Shown: piece by piece, positions 24,751 through 34,168 of the stretch | Position numbering within the stretch: position 1 is the stretch's first letter | How the letters are laid out: the number at the start of each line of letters is the position of its first letter | Source: JBCCMQ01 sp039179985 | Lineage (GTDB): Bacteria > Pseudomonadota > Alphaproteobacteria > Rhodobacterales > Rhodobacteraceae | DNA: 64,000 nt | Assembly: GCA_039179985.1 (NCBI GenBank) | Contig: JBCDED010000001.1 | Coordinates: forward strand, 62,001-126,000 | Direction of reading: 5' to 3' | Notes under the pieces: generated by a model | The model's input: the letters and a program-made list of their open reading frames with translations, nothing else | What the model was told of the DNA's origin: nothing | Databases searched by the model: none | Program-made: the position numbers and the translations under genes

Positions 24751-24787
24751 CGTGTACTCTGCCCAAAACACAAAATGAGGCAGAAAA

Positions 24788-25009
24788 ATGCGGTATAACA
24801 AAATCTTATGCGGGCTGGCGCTCGCCAGCTTGCTCGGCGCCTGCGGAGACACCGAAGGCTCGCGCGCAATGTCGGGCGCCGTTGTGGGCGGCATTGCCCT
24901 CGGCGCCGTCACGGGCGGTTTCGGACTGGGTGTTCTGGCAGGCAGCGCCGCCGGCATCATGTGCGACGACTTCAACCCTAGCTACTGCGTGGAACAACCG
25001 GGCAACTGA
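24788..25009 (+). CDS. small glycine-zipper lipoprotein
   Basis: A 73-residue protein with signal peptide and lipobox LLGAC (MRYNKILCGLALASLLGAC), then a Gly/Ala-rich segment (GAVVGGIALGAVTGGFGLGVLAGSAAG) with the GxxxG spacing of glycine-zipper proteins, and two further cysteines (MCDDFNPSYCVEQ). Probably membrane-inserted. It precedes pccA by 114 bases, probably on the same transcript. Function unknown. Confidence 0.78.
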   Translation: MRYNKILCGLALASLLGACGDTEGSRAMSGAVVGGIALGAVTGGFGLGVLAGSAAGIMCDDFNPSYCVEQPGN

Positions 25010-25123
25010 CCCGGCCGTCCCGCGCCAAATTCGCCCGGCCGTGCCCGCAAGCGCCGCCGGGCCCAAAGTCATGCCCGGGGCACGGCGCCCCGCGGCACCC
25101 CAAGTGCATTGGAAGGACGGGAC

Positions 25124-27124
25124 ATGTTCAAGAAGATCCTGATTGCAAATCGCGGCGAGATTGCCTGCCGCGTCATCAAGACTGCCCGCAAGATGGGGAT
25201 CTCGACTGTGGCCGTCTATTCTGATGCCGACGCCCATGCGTTGCACGTTAAGATGGCGGATGAAGCGGTGCACATCGGCCCGCCGCCTGCGGCTGATTCC
25301 TATATCGTCATCGACAAGATTATGGAGGCCATCCGCGACACTGGCGCCGAAGCGGTGCATCCGGGCTATGGCTTTCTTTCGGAGAACCCGAAGTTTGCCG
25401 AGGCGTTGGAGGCCGCGGGCGTCGCCTTTATCGGTCCACCCAAGGGCGCCATCGAAGCCATGGGCGACAAGATCACGTCGAAAAAGATCGCGCAGGACGC
25501 AGAGGTCAGCACCGTGCCGGGCTACATGGGGCTGATCGGAGACGCGGAAGAGGCAGTGAAGATCTCTACCGAGATTGGCTATCCGGTGATGATCAAGGCC
25601 AGCGCCGGGGGCGGCGGCAAGGGGATGCGGATTGCCTGGAACGACACCGAGGCGCGCGAGGGCTTTCAAAGCTCCAAGAACGAAGCGGCCTCCAGCTTTG
25701 GCGACGACCGGATTTTCATCGAAAAGTTCGTCACCCAGCCGCGACACATTGAAATCCAGGTGCTGGCGGACAGCCACGGGAACTGCATCTACCTGGGCGA
25801 GCGCGAATGCTCGATTCAGCGCCGCAACCAGAAGGTCATCGAAGAGGCACCATCGCCTTTCCTTGATCCCGAGACCCGAAGGGCCATGGGCGAACAAGCC
25901 TGCGCACTGGCGTCGGCGGTGGGCTATACCAGCGCCGGGACCGTGGAATTCATCGTCGATGGCGGCAAGAATTTCTATTTCCTAGAGATGAACACGCGCC
26001 TGCAGGTGGAGCATCCGGTCACCGAATTGATCACCGGGGTCGACCTTGTGGAACAGATGATCCGCGTGGCCAATGACGAAGCGTTGAGCCTGACGCAGGA
26101 CGACGTCAAGCTGAACGGCTGGGCCATCGAAAGCCGGCTTTATGCGGAAGATCCCTATCGCAACTTCCTACCCTCCATAGGACGGCTGACGCGCTACCGT
26201 CCGCCTAAAGAAGCCGCATCGGAAACCGCCGTTGTCCGCAACGATACAGGGGTGTTCGAGGGTGGCGAGATTTCCATGTTTTACGACCCGATGATTGCCA
26301 AGCTCTGCACATGGGGGCCGGACCGGCCCGCTGCGCTGGACGGGATGCGGGCCGCGCTCGACGGTTTCGAAGTGGAAGGCATCGGGCACAACCTGCCCTT
26401 CCTTTCGGCGGTCATGGATCACCCGAAATTCATTTCGGGCGATATGACCACAGCATTTATCGCCGAAGAATACGAAGGCGGCTTTCAGGGCGTGACGCTG
26501 GATGAATCAGCCCTGCGCCGGGTCGCCGCCTGCGCCGCGGCGATGCACCGTGTCGCTGAAATCCGGCGGACGCGCATCTCGGGCCGGATGGACAATCATG
26601 AACGCAAGGTGGGCACCGATTGGGTCGTGACCCTGCAGGGCACAGACCACTCGGTAAGGATTGCCGCCGACCGTGAGGGATCGACGGTGAGCTTTGAGGA
26701 TGGCGACGCGATACGTGTCAGCGGCGACTGGACGCCGGGGGATACTCTGGCGACCTTCGACGTGGCCGGGACGCCGCTGGTTCTGAAGGTCGACAAGATC
26801 ACCCAGGGATTCCGCCTGCGGACCCGCGGCGCAGACCTGACCGTGCGGGTGCGTACCCCGCGCCAGGCAGAACTGGCCGCGCTCATGCCCGACAAGGCGC
26901 CGCCCGACACCTCGAAGCTGCTGCTGTGTCCGATGCCCGGTCTCGTCGTGAAGATCGACGTCTCGGAAGGCGACGACGTTGAGACCGGCCAGGCGCTTTG
27001 CACAATCGAGGCCATGAAGATGGAGAACATCCTGCGGGCGGAGCGCAAAGGGAAGGTTTCGAAAATCAATGCGGGCGCCGGCGACAGCCTGGCCGTGGAC
27101 GATATTATTATGGAGTTCGAATGA
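25124..27124 (+). CDS. pccA: propionyl-CoA carboxylase, alpha subunit (biotin carboxylase + biotin carrier)
   Basis: A 666-residue protein from ATG 25124 (ribosome-binding site GGAAGG); a start five codons upstream is weaker. Biotin carboxylase domain at 1-450 (ILIANRGEIACRVIKTARK; ATP-grasp loop SAGGGGKGMR; FLEMNTRLQVEHPVTE), a PCC-type linker domain, and a biotinyl domain at the C-terminus with EAMKMEN, where K632 is the biotinylated lysine. It carboxylates biotin and hands the carboxyl group to PccB. Its stop overlaps the following ATG. Confidence 0.97.
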   Translation: MFKKILIANRGEIACRVIKTARKMGISTVAVYSDADAHALHVKMADEAVHIGPPPAADSYIVIDKIMEAIRDTGAEAVHPGYGFLSENPKFAEALEAAGVAFIGPPKGAIEAMGDKITSKKIAQDAEVSTVPGYMGLIGDAEEAVKISTEIGYPVMIKASAGGGGKGMRIAWNDTEAREGFQSSKNEAASSFGDDRIFIEKFVTQPRHIEIQVLADSHGNCIYLGERECSIQRRNQKVIEEAPSPFLDPETRRAMGEQACALASAVGYTSAGTVEFIVDGGKNFYFLEMNTRLQVEHPVTELITGVDLVEQMIRVANDEALSLTQDDVKLNGWAIESRLYAEDPYRNFLPSIGRLTRYRPPKEAASETAVVRNDTGVFEGGEISMFYDPMIAKLCTWGPDRPAALDGMRAALDGFEVEGIGHNLPFLSAVMDHPKFISGDMTTAFIAEEYEGGFQGVTLDESALRRVAACAAAMHRVAEIRRTRISGRMDNHERKVGTDWVVTLQGTDHSVRIAADREGSTVSFEDGDAIRVSGDWTPGDTLATFDVAGTPLVLKVDKITQGFRLRTRGADLTVRVRTPRQAELAALMPDKAPPDTSKLLLCPMPGLVVKIDVSEGDDVETGQALCTIEAMKMENILRAERKGKVSKINAGAGDSLAVDDIIMEFE

Positions 27125-28683
27125 TCGCCTCTGACGCGCCCAGCGATATCCGGCCTGCCTACGGCGCCATCGCCCTGCTCGGCGGTGTCGGCGCGTTTTT
27201 ACTGCTGCAACTCGTGGCCCTGCAGAAGATCGGCTTCGCCTTCGAGTATCCGCTCGATGATGTCTATATCCACCTGGCGATGGCCTCGGAAATCGCCCGC
27301 GGCGGCTATGGCGTCAACTCTGGCGAATACGCTTCTGCGGCCTCCTCGATCCTCTATCCGTTCTTGCTGGCGCCCTTTCCCGACAGTGAGTCCCAACGGT
27401 TCCTTCCACTCTTCTGGAACGTGGTCGGGCTGGTCTTGTCCTGCCTTCTTTGGGGAAGGATTATTCTCATCAGCGGTCTGAGCGGTGCCGTGGCCTGGTC
27501 GCTGGCCTTTGTCGGGCCGATTGTCTTCGGTGCCTTTTCAACAGCCTTCGTGGGCATGGAACACACGCTCCACGCAGCCGCCAGCCTTGCCATTGTTTAT
27601 GGCCTTGGGCTTCTGATCCTGCGCGATCGGGTGAGCTGGGTGCTGCTGGCCGGTGTCTTCTTTGCGCCGGTCCTGCGGTTCGAAGGGCTGGCGTTGTCGC
27701 TTTTGGCGGCGGGCGTCCTGTTCCTCCTGGGGCGGCGGGGCGTGAGCTTTTTTGCGTTGGCGCTGGCACTCATCCCGATCGCCGCCTATTCAGCCTGGCT
27801 CGTCTCCCTGGGCCTTGATCCTTTGCCAAGTTCCATCCAGGCCAAGCTGACATCGAACGCCAATGCCGATCTGTCTTTCCTCGAGAGGCGGATTGGCACC
27901 TTTGGCGTGAACGTGGGCAAGCTGGGTGGGCTCGCGATCCTTCTGATGGTGCTTGGGGCCCTGCTGATGCGCGCGACAGTGCCGGCGCTTAAAGACAACC
28001 GCCTCGGGCTTTTGGTTCTCGTGGTCGTGGCCGCAGGTCTTGGACACCTATTTCTGGGTCAGATTGGCTGGCTGGAGCGATACGAACACTATGCGCTTTT
28101 CGCGTTGGCCGGAGCGCTGGTGCTGCTCGCTGGACAGGCTGGTTCCATGTCTCCGGTCGTGATCCTGGCGCTCGCGGCGCCTATGGTCGTGGCTGGCTGG
28201 AGCTATCTTCAGAACAGTTGGTCAGCCTATCAGTGGAGCCCCCAGGGGATCCACAACCAGCAAGGTCAGATGGCGCGCTTTGCCCAGGACTATGCGGAAG
28301 AGAATGTAGCGGTGAACGATCTGGGGCGGGTCGTCTGGGGCAACCCGAACTACGTTCTTGATCTCTGGGGGCTGGCGAATGCCGAGGCACGCCGCATCCG
28401 CATCTTTGCCCCGGTGCCGGCCTGGGCGGGGCCTCTGGCGCGGGACCGAGACGTCGTCCTTATCATGATCTACGAAGAATGGTTGGAAGAGGCGATTGAC
28501 CCTTCCTGGATACGGCTCGGAAAACTCCAGCTTCGCCTGCCGCGCGGATTTCTGGGCGGGCGCGAAGTCGTGTTCTTTGCCAGATCAGCAGAAGACGTTC
28601 CGGAACTGGTGGAGAAACTCAAGGCTTTCCAGCCCACCATGAACCCCGATACACGCTTTCACTTCGAGGAGACCTTTCGATGA
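27121..28683 (+). CDS. multipass membrane protein, possible GT-C-type glycosyltransferase
   Basis: A 520-residue protein with roughly ten hydrophobic helices between residues 14 and 365, followed by a soluble C-terminal region. Near the N-terminus, after the first helix, is FEYPLDDVYIHLAMASEIA with an acidic pair in the first loop, reminiscent of the acidic first loop of GT-C enzymes such as ArnT/PMT. The C-terminal region has AVNDLGRVVWGNPNYVLDLWGLAN. Fold call is tentative. It is coupled to pccA by an ATGA overlap, an unexpected partner for propionyl-CoA metabolism. Confidence 0.72.
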   Translation: MIASDAPSDIRPAYGAIALLGGVGAFLLLQLVALQKIGFAFEYPLDDVYIHLAMASEIARGGYGVNSGEYASAASSILYPFLLAPFPDSESQRFLPLFWNVVGLVLSCLLWGRIILISGLSGAVAWSLAFVGPIVFGAFSTAFVGMEHTLHAAASLAIVYGLGLLILRDRVSWVLLAGVFFAPVLRFEGLALSLLAAGVLFLLGRRGVSFFALALALIPIAAYSAWLVSLGLDPLPSSIQAKLTSNANADLSFLERRIGTFGVNVGKLGGLAILLMVLGALLMRATVPALKDNRLGLLVLVVVAAGLGHLFLGQIGWLERYEHYALFALAGALVLLAGQAGSMSPVVILALAAPMVVAGWSYLQNSWSAYQWSPQGIHNQQGQMARFAQDYAEENVAVNDLGRVVWGNPNYVLDLWGLANAEARRIRIFAPVPAWAGPLARDRDVVLIMIYEEWLEEAIDPSWIRLGKLQLRLPRGFLGGREVVFFARSAEDVPELVEKLKAFQPTMNPDTRFHFEETFR

Positions 28684-28696
28684 CGCCGGCGCGGGC

Positions 28697-29158
28697 CTAT
28701 TGGGTGACGGCCCTGCGGTGCCGGATTTCCTGCTGCCGCAGTGGCATCTTGTCGATGCTGCGTGTTATCTCGCGCACGTCCCAGGGAAAGGGTTTGCGCA
28801 GAATCACGCCGCCGTCCTTGGCCAGAACCACCAGCGCGAAGCCCCGTGGCCGGAGTTTCCGCCGCCACTCGCTGTCGTCGTCCGCATCGGCGTCGGTGAC
28901 GACCACGACATCGCGTTCAAGAAGGGCGGGGACGCGTTCGGCCAGAAACTCCATCTGCTGCTGGAAGCGTGGGTCGGCCGGCGTGTCCGCGAAGACCACA
29001 ATCGGCCGCGCCGTCCAGAGAAACTCGTCGGGCGTGGTCTCGGTGGCCGAGAAAGTCGGCAGCACTTCTGTGGTCTCCGTCCCGCTCTCCGATTGTCCGA
29101 AAGCGGGCGCACAAAAGGCTGCGAAAACAGACAGAACCAGCATCAACTTGCGCAACAT
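28697..29158 (-). CDS. secreted DUF4174 domain protein
   Basis: A 153-residue protein from the ATG of MLRKLMLVLSVFAAFCAPAFG, a clear signal peptide; upstream in-frame codons are not signal-like. The rest (ARPIVVFADTPADPRFQQQM, ERDVVVVTDAD, GFALVVLAKDGGVILRKPFPW) matches the thioredoxin-like pattern of DUF4174. No redox cysteine pair is present in the mature part. It is on the opposite strand, inserted between the pccA unit and mcm. Confidence 0.82.
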   Translation of the reverse strand: MLRKLMLVLSVFAAFCAPAFGQSESGTETTEVLPTFSATETTPDEFLWTARPIVVFADTPADPRFQQQMEFLAERVPALLERDVVVVTDADADDDSEWRRKLRPRGFALVVLAKDGGVILRKPFPWDVREITRSIDKMPLRQQEIRHRRAVTQ

Positions 29159-29245
29159 GGGCACTCCTCTCTCCCAAGATATAGGCGGGCATTGGGCGGT
29201 TGCGAAGGGTGATTTCGACAGCAATCAGGACGAAAGGACAATCTC

Positions 29246-31390
29246 GTGACGGATGCCAAGGCGACCTGGAAAGAACTGGCGAAAAAGGAACTGAAGGGCC
29301 GCGATCCTGCGGATCTCACGTGGCACACGCTGGAAGGCATCGACGTGGCGCCGGTCTACAGCGAGGCGGATCTGCAAGGGCTGCCCCACCTGGACGGCAT
29401 GCCGGGGGTCGCGCCTTTCACCCGCGGGCCGCGCGCAACCATGTATGCCGGGCGACCCTGGACAATCCGGCAGTACGCAGGGTTCTCCACAGCCGAGGAA
29501 TCAAATGCCTTCTACCGTAAGGCACTCGCCGCCGGGCAGCAGGGCGTCAGCGTGGCCTTCGATCTGGCCACGCACCGGGGGTATGACAGCGATCACGCGC
29601 GTGTGGTGGGGGATGTGGGCAAGGCGGGTGTCGCCATCGACAGCGTCGAGGATATGAAGACGCTCTTTGTCGGCATCCCCCTGGGCGAGGTCAGCGTCTC
29701 CATGACCATGAACGGCGCTGTAATCCCGGTTTTGGCGAATTTCATCGTTGCGGGCGAGGAACAGGGCGTTGACCGCGCGGAGCTGTCCGGCACCATTCAG
29801 AACGACATTCTCAAAGAGTTCATGGTGCGAAACACCTACATCTACCCGCCCGAGCCCTCCATGCGCATTGTGTCGGACATTATCGAGTTCACCTCGCAGG
29901 AAATGCCTAAATTCAACTCGATCTCGATTTCCGGCTACCACATGCAGGAGGCGGGCGCGAACCTGGTGCAGGAGCTGGCCTTCACCCTGGCCGATGGGCG
30001 CGAATACGTGCGCGCCGCAGTGGGCCGCGGAATGGATGTGGACGCGTTCGCCGGGCGGCTGAGCTTTTTCTTTGCCATAGGCATGAATTTCTTCATGGAG
30101 GCCGCCAAACTGCGGGCGGCGCGCTTCCTTTGGCACCGGATCATGTCCGAATTTAAGCCAAAGCGCCCGCAAAGCCTGATGCTGAGGACACATTGCCAGA
30201 CCTCGGGCGTCTCACTGCAGGAGCAGGACCCCTACAACAACATCGTGCGTACGGCCTATGAGGCGCTCAGCGCTGTGCTTGGCGGCACCCAGTCGTTGCA
30301 TACCAACAGCTTTGACGAAGCCATCGCGCTGCCGACGGAGTTTTCCAGCCGGATTGCACGGAACACGCAGCTTATTCTGCAAAACGAGACGGGCGTGACC
30401 AATGTCGTCGACCCACTGGCCGGGTCTTACTATGTGGAAAGCCTGACGGCTGCGCTGATCGACAAGGCCTGGGCGCTTATTCAAGAGGTCGAGGCCATGG
30501 GCGGCATGACCAAGGCCGTGGCCAGCGGCATGCCGAAGCTGCGCATCGAAGAGGCGGCGGCAGAGCGGCAGGCGGCCATCGACAAGGGCGAAGACGTGAT
30601 CGTCGGGGTCAACAAGTTCCGGCGTGAGGCCGAGGATGCGATAGACATCCTCGATGTGGACAATGTGGCGGTACGCGCGGCGCAGGTGGCGCAGCTGGCG
30701 CGCATCCGGCAAAGCCGCGATGCGGCGTCGGTCGAAGGCGCCCTTGCGGCGCTCGAGACCGGCGCCCGGACCGGTCAGGGAAATCTTCTGGCGCTCGCGG
30801 TCGACTGTGCCCGCGCCCGCGCCACGGTAGGGGAAATCAGCATGGCAATGGAAAAAGCATTCGGTCGGCACCGCGCCGAGGTGAAAACGCTGGCGGGCGT
30901 CTACGGTGCTGCTTACGAGGGCGACGCGGGCTTCGAGGCGATCCAGCGCGACGTCGAAGCGTTCGAGGCTGCCGAGGGCCGCCGCCCGCGCATGCTGGTG
31001 GTGAAAATGGGCCAGGATGGCCACGACCGGGGGGCCAAGGTCATCGCCACGGCTTTTGCCGATATCGGCTTTGACGTCGACGTGGGCCCGCTCTTCCAGA
31101 CGCCCGAAGAGGCCGCGCAGGATGCAATCGACAACGATGTCCACGTGGTGGGCATCTCCAGCCAGGCGGCGGGCCACAAGACGCTGGCGCCCAAACTGAT
31201 CGCAGCACTGGAGGCGGCGGGCGCGGGCGAGATCCTCGTGATCTGCGGCGGTGTCATCCCGCAGCAGGATTATGCGTTCCTGCGCGACGCCGGGGTTAAG
31301 GCGATCTTCGGACCGGGCACGAACATCCCCGAAGCCGCGCAAGAAATCCTCGATCTGATCCGCAATGCGCGGCCCAAAGCTGCAGAGTAG
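29246..31390 (+). CDS. mcm: methylmalonyl-CoA mutase
   Basis: A 714-residue protein from a GTG start with a GAAAGGA ribosome-binding site. The catalytic (beta/alpha)8 domain fills residues ~20-560 (TMYAGRPWTIRQYAGFSTAE is the family signature; SISGYHMQEAGA). The C-terminal cobalamin-binding domain has DGHDRG around residues 590-595 with the cobalt-coordinating histidine, then VGISSQAAGHK and CGGVIP. It converts methylmalonyl-CoA to succinyl-CoA. Full single-chain length, so no separate small subunit is needed. It completes the pathway from pccBA, apart from an epimerase not seen here. Confidence 0.97.
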   Translation: MTDAKATWKELAKKELKGRDPADLTWHTLEGIDVAPVYSEADLQGLPHLDGMPGVAPFTRGPRATMYAGRPWTIRQYAGFSTAEESNAFYRKALAAGQQGVSVAFDLATHRGYDSDHARVVGDVGKAGVAIDSVEDMKTLFVGIPLGEVSVSMTMNGAVIPVLANFIVAGEEQGVDRAELSGTIQNDILKEFMVRNTYIYPPEPSMRIVSDIIEFTSQEMPKFNSISISGYHMQEAGANLVQELAFTLADGREYVRAAVGRGMDVDAFAGRLSFFFAIGMNFFMEAAKLRAARFLWHRIMSEFKPKRPQSLMLRTHCQTSGVSLQEQDPYNNIVRTAYEALSAVLGGTQSLHTNSFDEAIALPTEFSSRIARNTQLILQNETGVTNVVDPLAGSYYVESLTAALIDKAWALIQEVEAMGGMTKAVASGMPKLRIEEAAAERQAAIDKGEDVIVGVNKFRREAEDAIDILDVDNVAVRAAQVAQLARIRQSRDAASVEGALAALETGARTGQGNLLALAVDCARARATVGEISMAMEKAFGRHRAEVKTLAGVYGAAYEGDAGFEAIQRDVEAFEAAEGRRPRMLVVKMGQDGHDRGAKVIATAFADIGFDVDVGPLFQTPEEAAQDAIDNDVHVVGISSQAAGHKTLAPKLIAALEAAGAGEILVICGGVIPQQDYAFLRDAGVKAIFGPGTNIPEAAQEILDLIRNARPKAAE

Positions 31391-31437
31391 CCGGGCCTGT
31401 GCTATAGACCTCCGGCAGCTTGCGAAGGGCGTACGGT

Positions 31438-32331
31438 ATGGCGGATCGGTTGGGATTTATCGGTTTGGGGGACATGGGAAAGCCCATGGCTTCCTGTCTG
31501 GCAAAAGCGGGGATGCGCCCCCTACTCTGGGCGCGGAACCCCGCAAACGCGGAAGCGATTTTGCCGCTCGGGGCCAATCTGGCTCCGGATGTGGCTGGGG
31601 TTTTTGCCGACTGTTCTGTGGTCATCCTGATGCTCGCCCATGGTGCGGCGATTGACGAGGTTCTGGGTCGCGGCACCCGGGGCTTCGATGACCTGGTCCG
31701 CGACCGGACCGTGGTGCACATGGGCACTACGCCACCCGCGTATTCGCGTGGCCTCGGCGCCGATATTACGGACAGGGGCGGGCGATATATCGAAATGCCT
31801 GTGTCGGGTTCGAGCGACCCCGCCGCGCAGGGGGCATTGGTCGCCATGGCCTCGGGACACCCTGACCATATCGACGCGGTGGAGCCGCTCGTGGCGCCCA
31901 TGGTGTCGGCTGTGATCCGCTGCGGCGAGGTGCCCAAGGCCACGCAGATGAAGCTGGCGGTGAACACCTACCTGGGTGGCCTCGTGCTGGGGCTGATGGA
32001 ATCGGTGAACTTCGCGCGGGCCTGCGCGCTCGATCTTGGCACGCTCCGCGGCGTACTCGAAGCCGGGCCCATGAGCAACGATCTGATGCGCATGAAGCTG
32101 CCGAAGCTCATTGACGAAGACTATGCGCCCCAGGGAAGCGTGCGTCAGGGAATCAACAACATGACCATGATCGCCGATGCGGGCACCGATGCAGGTGTCA
32201 CGATGCCCGTCTCGGTCCTGATGCGGGATCTTTTCACCGCCGCCAGTGAAATGGGCTTTCACGACGAAGATATGATAGCTATCGCCAAGGTGCTGGCAAC
32301 ACGCGGGCCCGTAGCAACATCAAACTTCTGA
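31438..32331 (+). CDS. NAD(P)-dependent beta-hydroxyacid dehydrogenase (3-hydroxyisobutyrate dehydrogenase family)
   Basis: A 297-residue protein from ATG 31438. N-terminal Rossmann motif GFIGLGDMGKPMA, substrate signature YIEMPVSGSSDPAAQGALVAMASG, and the catalytic lysine region GEVPKATQMKLAVNTYL. Members reduce or oxidise small beta-hydroxy acids (3-hydroxyisobutyrate, tartronate semialdehyde and others). Proximity to mcm is compatible with valine/propionate breakdown, but the true substrate is not shown. The next gene starts eight bases later. Confidence 0.88.
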   Translation: MADRLGFIGLGDMGKPMASCLAKAGMRPLLWARNPANAEAILPLGANLAPDVAGVFADCSVVILMLAHGAAIDEVLGRGTRGFDDLVRDRTVVHMGTTPPAYSRGLGADITDRGGRYIEMPVSGSSDPAAQGALVAMASGHPDHIDAVEPLVAPMVSAVIRCGEVPKATQMKLAVNTYLGGLVLGLMESVNFARACALDLGTLRGVLEAGPMSNDLMRMKLPKLIDEDYAPQGSVRQGINNMTMIADAGTDAGVTMPVSVLMRDLFTAASEMGFHDEDMIAIAKVLATRGPVATSNF

Positions 32332-32339
32332 GTGACCTG

Positions 32340-32954
32340 ATGCTGACATTCGACCACCTCGTCTTCACGGCGGACGCTTTGGACGACGGGGCCCTAGCGT
32401 TGGAAAACGCGCTGGGCGTCCCCCTGGCGCCCGGCGGCACGCATCCTGCCATGGGGACGCACAACCGGCTCCTTTCCCTGGGTCCGGACGACTATCTGGA
32501 AGTCATCGCCATCGATCCCGATGCACCGCCGCCCGACCGACCAAGATGGTACAATATGGATGCCTTTTCTGGCCCCCCGCGCCTGACGAACTGGGCTTGC
32601 CGGACAGAGGATCTGGAGGCGGCGCTCGGCGCCCTGCCGCCCGAAACCGGCGTGCCCATGGCGCTGGCCCGCGGGGAGTTGCGGTGGAGAATGGCGGTGC
32701 CCCACGACGGCGTTCTGGCCTTTGGCGGCTGGGGTCCGGCGCTCTTGCAGTGGCAGGGAAAGGAACACCCCGCAGTTCTGTTGCCCGACCGGGGCGTGCG
32801 GCTTGCGCGCCTGACGCTGACCCATCCCGAGGCGCGTGTCCTTTCAGACCTCATTGCGCCGCTTCTCGACGATCCGCGCATCGTGTTCGAGACCGCGCCC
32901 GCGCCCGGGCTGACCGTGGAACTTGCCACGCCCAAGGGTCTCGTGACCCTGTGA
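32340..32954 (+). CDS. VOC (glyoxalase-like) domain protein
   Basis: A 204-residue protein beginning MLTFDHLVFTADALDDGALAL, with GGTHPAMGTHNRLLSLGPDDYLEVIA, the pattern of the glyoxalase-like domain family (Glyoxalase_3 type). H6 and E residues in LEVIA are candidate metal ligands. Possible enzyme acting on small metabolites; substrate unknown. It overlaps the following GNAT gene by GTGA. Confidence 0.85.
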   Translation: MLTFDHLVFTADALDDGALALENALGVPLAPGGTHPAMGTHNRLLSLGPDDYLEVIAIDPDAPPPDRPRWYNMDAFSGPPRLTNWACRTEDLEAALGALPPETGVPMALARGELRWRMAVPHDGVLAFGGWGPALLQWQGKEHPAVLLPDRGVRLARLTLTHPEARVLSDLIAPLLDDPRIVFETAPAPGLTVELATPKGLVTL

Positions 32955-33448
32955 TCCTTCGCCCGGCCACCGAAGACGACGCTGCCGCAATTGTCCGGGT
33001 TCGGGTGCCGCTTGTGCGGGACACTCTGATCACCTTTACCACCCTGGAACCCCGCCCCGAGGACGTCGCCGCAGAAATCCGCCAAGCGGCACGCGAAGGC
33101 TGGGCCTATTTTGTTGCGACAGAAGGTCAGGCGGTCGGCTTTGCCAGTTACAGGCCGTTCCGCACAGGTCCGGGTTACGCCCGCACCATGGAGCTTTCGG
33201 TGAACCTTGTTGAAGAGGCGGCCGGCAAAGGGACAGGGCGCGCCCTGATAGCCCAACTTGAACGCCACGCCCGGGACGCGGGCGTGCATGCACTGATCGC
33301 CGGTGTCAGTGGCGCAAACCAGCGGGGTCTCAGGTTCTTTCGCCAAGTCGGCTATGAAGATGTGGGCCGGTTGCCCGGCGTTGGGTATAAGTTCGGGAAA
33401 TTCCTCGATCTTGTGCTCCTGCAGAAAACTTTACCGCCCGAGACCTGA
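32951..33448 (+). CDS. GNAT-family N-acetyltransferase
   Basis: A 165-residue protein using the GTG at 32951, which overlaps the VOC stop; the longer upstream open frame is out of frame with that gene. Acetyl-CoA motif A is visible as ELSVNLVEEAAGKGTGRALIAQLE, and GFASYRPFR with VGYEDVGRLPGVGYKFGKFLD resembles phosphinothricin/methionine-derivative acetyltransferases. Cytoplasmic enzyme; substrate unknown. Confidence 0.88.
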   Translation: MILRPATEDDAAAIVRVRVPLVRDTLITFTTLEPRPEDVAAEIRQAAREGWAYFVATEGQAVGFASYRPFRTGPGYARTMELSVNLVEEAAGKGTGRALIAQLERHARDAGVHALIAGVSGANQRGLRFFRQVGYEDVGRLPGVGYKFGKFLDLVLLQKTLPPET

Positions 33449-33479
33449 CACCACGGCCCGGGAAGACTAGGTTCCAATC

Positions 33480-34160
33480 ATGTCCATCTGGTCCCGAATT
33501 GCCGACGCCCTGTCGTCGCTCGCGGCGGGCGAAAGTCTGTCGACCGTCTTTGACCGCCTGCGCACCCCGCCAGAGCGCACCGTGGCCTTTACGATCGCGG
33601 TTATCGCGCTGGGTGCGAAAATGGCAAAGGCCGACGGCCATGTGACGCGGGATGAAGTGACGGCCTTCCGGCAGGTTTTTCACATTCCGCGCTCGGAAGA
33701 ACAGAATGCGGCAAAGGTCTTCAACCTTGCCCGGCAGGACGTGGCGGGGTTTGAGGACTATGCAGTGCGCATCGCCCGCATGTTCGGGTCGGACACCGGC
33801 TCGCTCAACGACCTGATCGAGGGGCTCTTCTACATCGCCGTCGCTGATGGCGAGTATCACCCGAACGAGGACGACTTCCTGCACCGGGTGGCCGAGCTTT
33901 TCGGGATCTCCGAACGCGATTTCCGCTCCATGCGCACGCGGTTTGTCCCCGATGCCGACCCGGACCCCTACGACGTGCTTGGCGTCACGGAAGGCGACAC
34001 ACTTGACGATATCCGCGCGGCCTGGCGGCGGTTGGTGCGCGAAAGCCACCCCGACGTGATGATGGCCCGCGGTGTGCCCGAAGAGGCGGTTAAGCTTGCG
34101 GAAAAGCGCATGATCGCGATCAACAGGGCCTGGGAAGAAATCAACCTCGGTCAGGCGTAG
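33480..34160 (+). CDS. DjlA-like co-chaperone (TerB + J domain)
   Basis: A 226-residue protein: TerB-like acidic helical domain at ~35-150 (KMAKADGHVTRDEVTAFRQVF; YIAVADGEYHPNEDDFLHRVA) and a C-terminal J domain at ~160-224 with the essential HPD motif in RLVRESHPDVMM. Such proteins stimulate DnaK. It lacks the N-terminal membrane anchor of E. coli DjlA. The next gene follows by eight bases. Confidence 0.9.
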   Translation: MSIWSRIADALSSLAAGESLSTVFDRLRTPPERTVAFTIAVIALGAKMAKADGHVTRDEVTAFRQVFHIPRSEEQNAAKVFNLARQDVAGFEDYAVRIARMFGSDTGSLNDLIEGLFYIAVADGEYHPNEDDFLHRVAELFGISERDFRSMRTRFVPDADPDPYDVLGVTEGDTLDDIRAAWRRLVRESHPDVMMARGVPEEAVKLAEKRMIAINRAWEEINLGQA

Positions 34161-34168
34161 GGGCTCCC

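Noticed and set aside
24806..25897. 363-codon minus-strand frame over the small lipoprotein gene and pccA
   Set aside because: Antisense shadow; pccA is certain on the plus strand.
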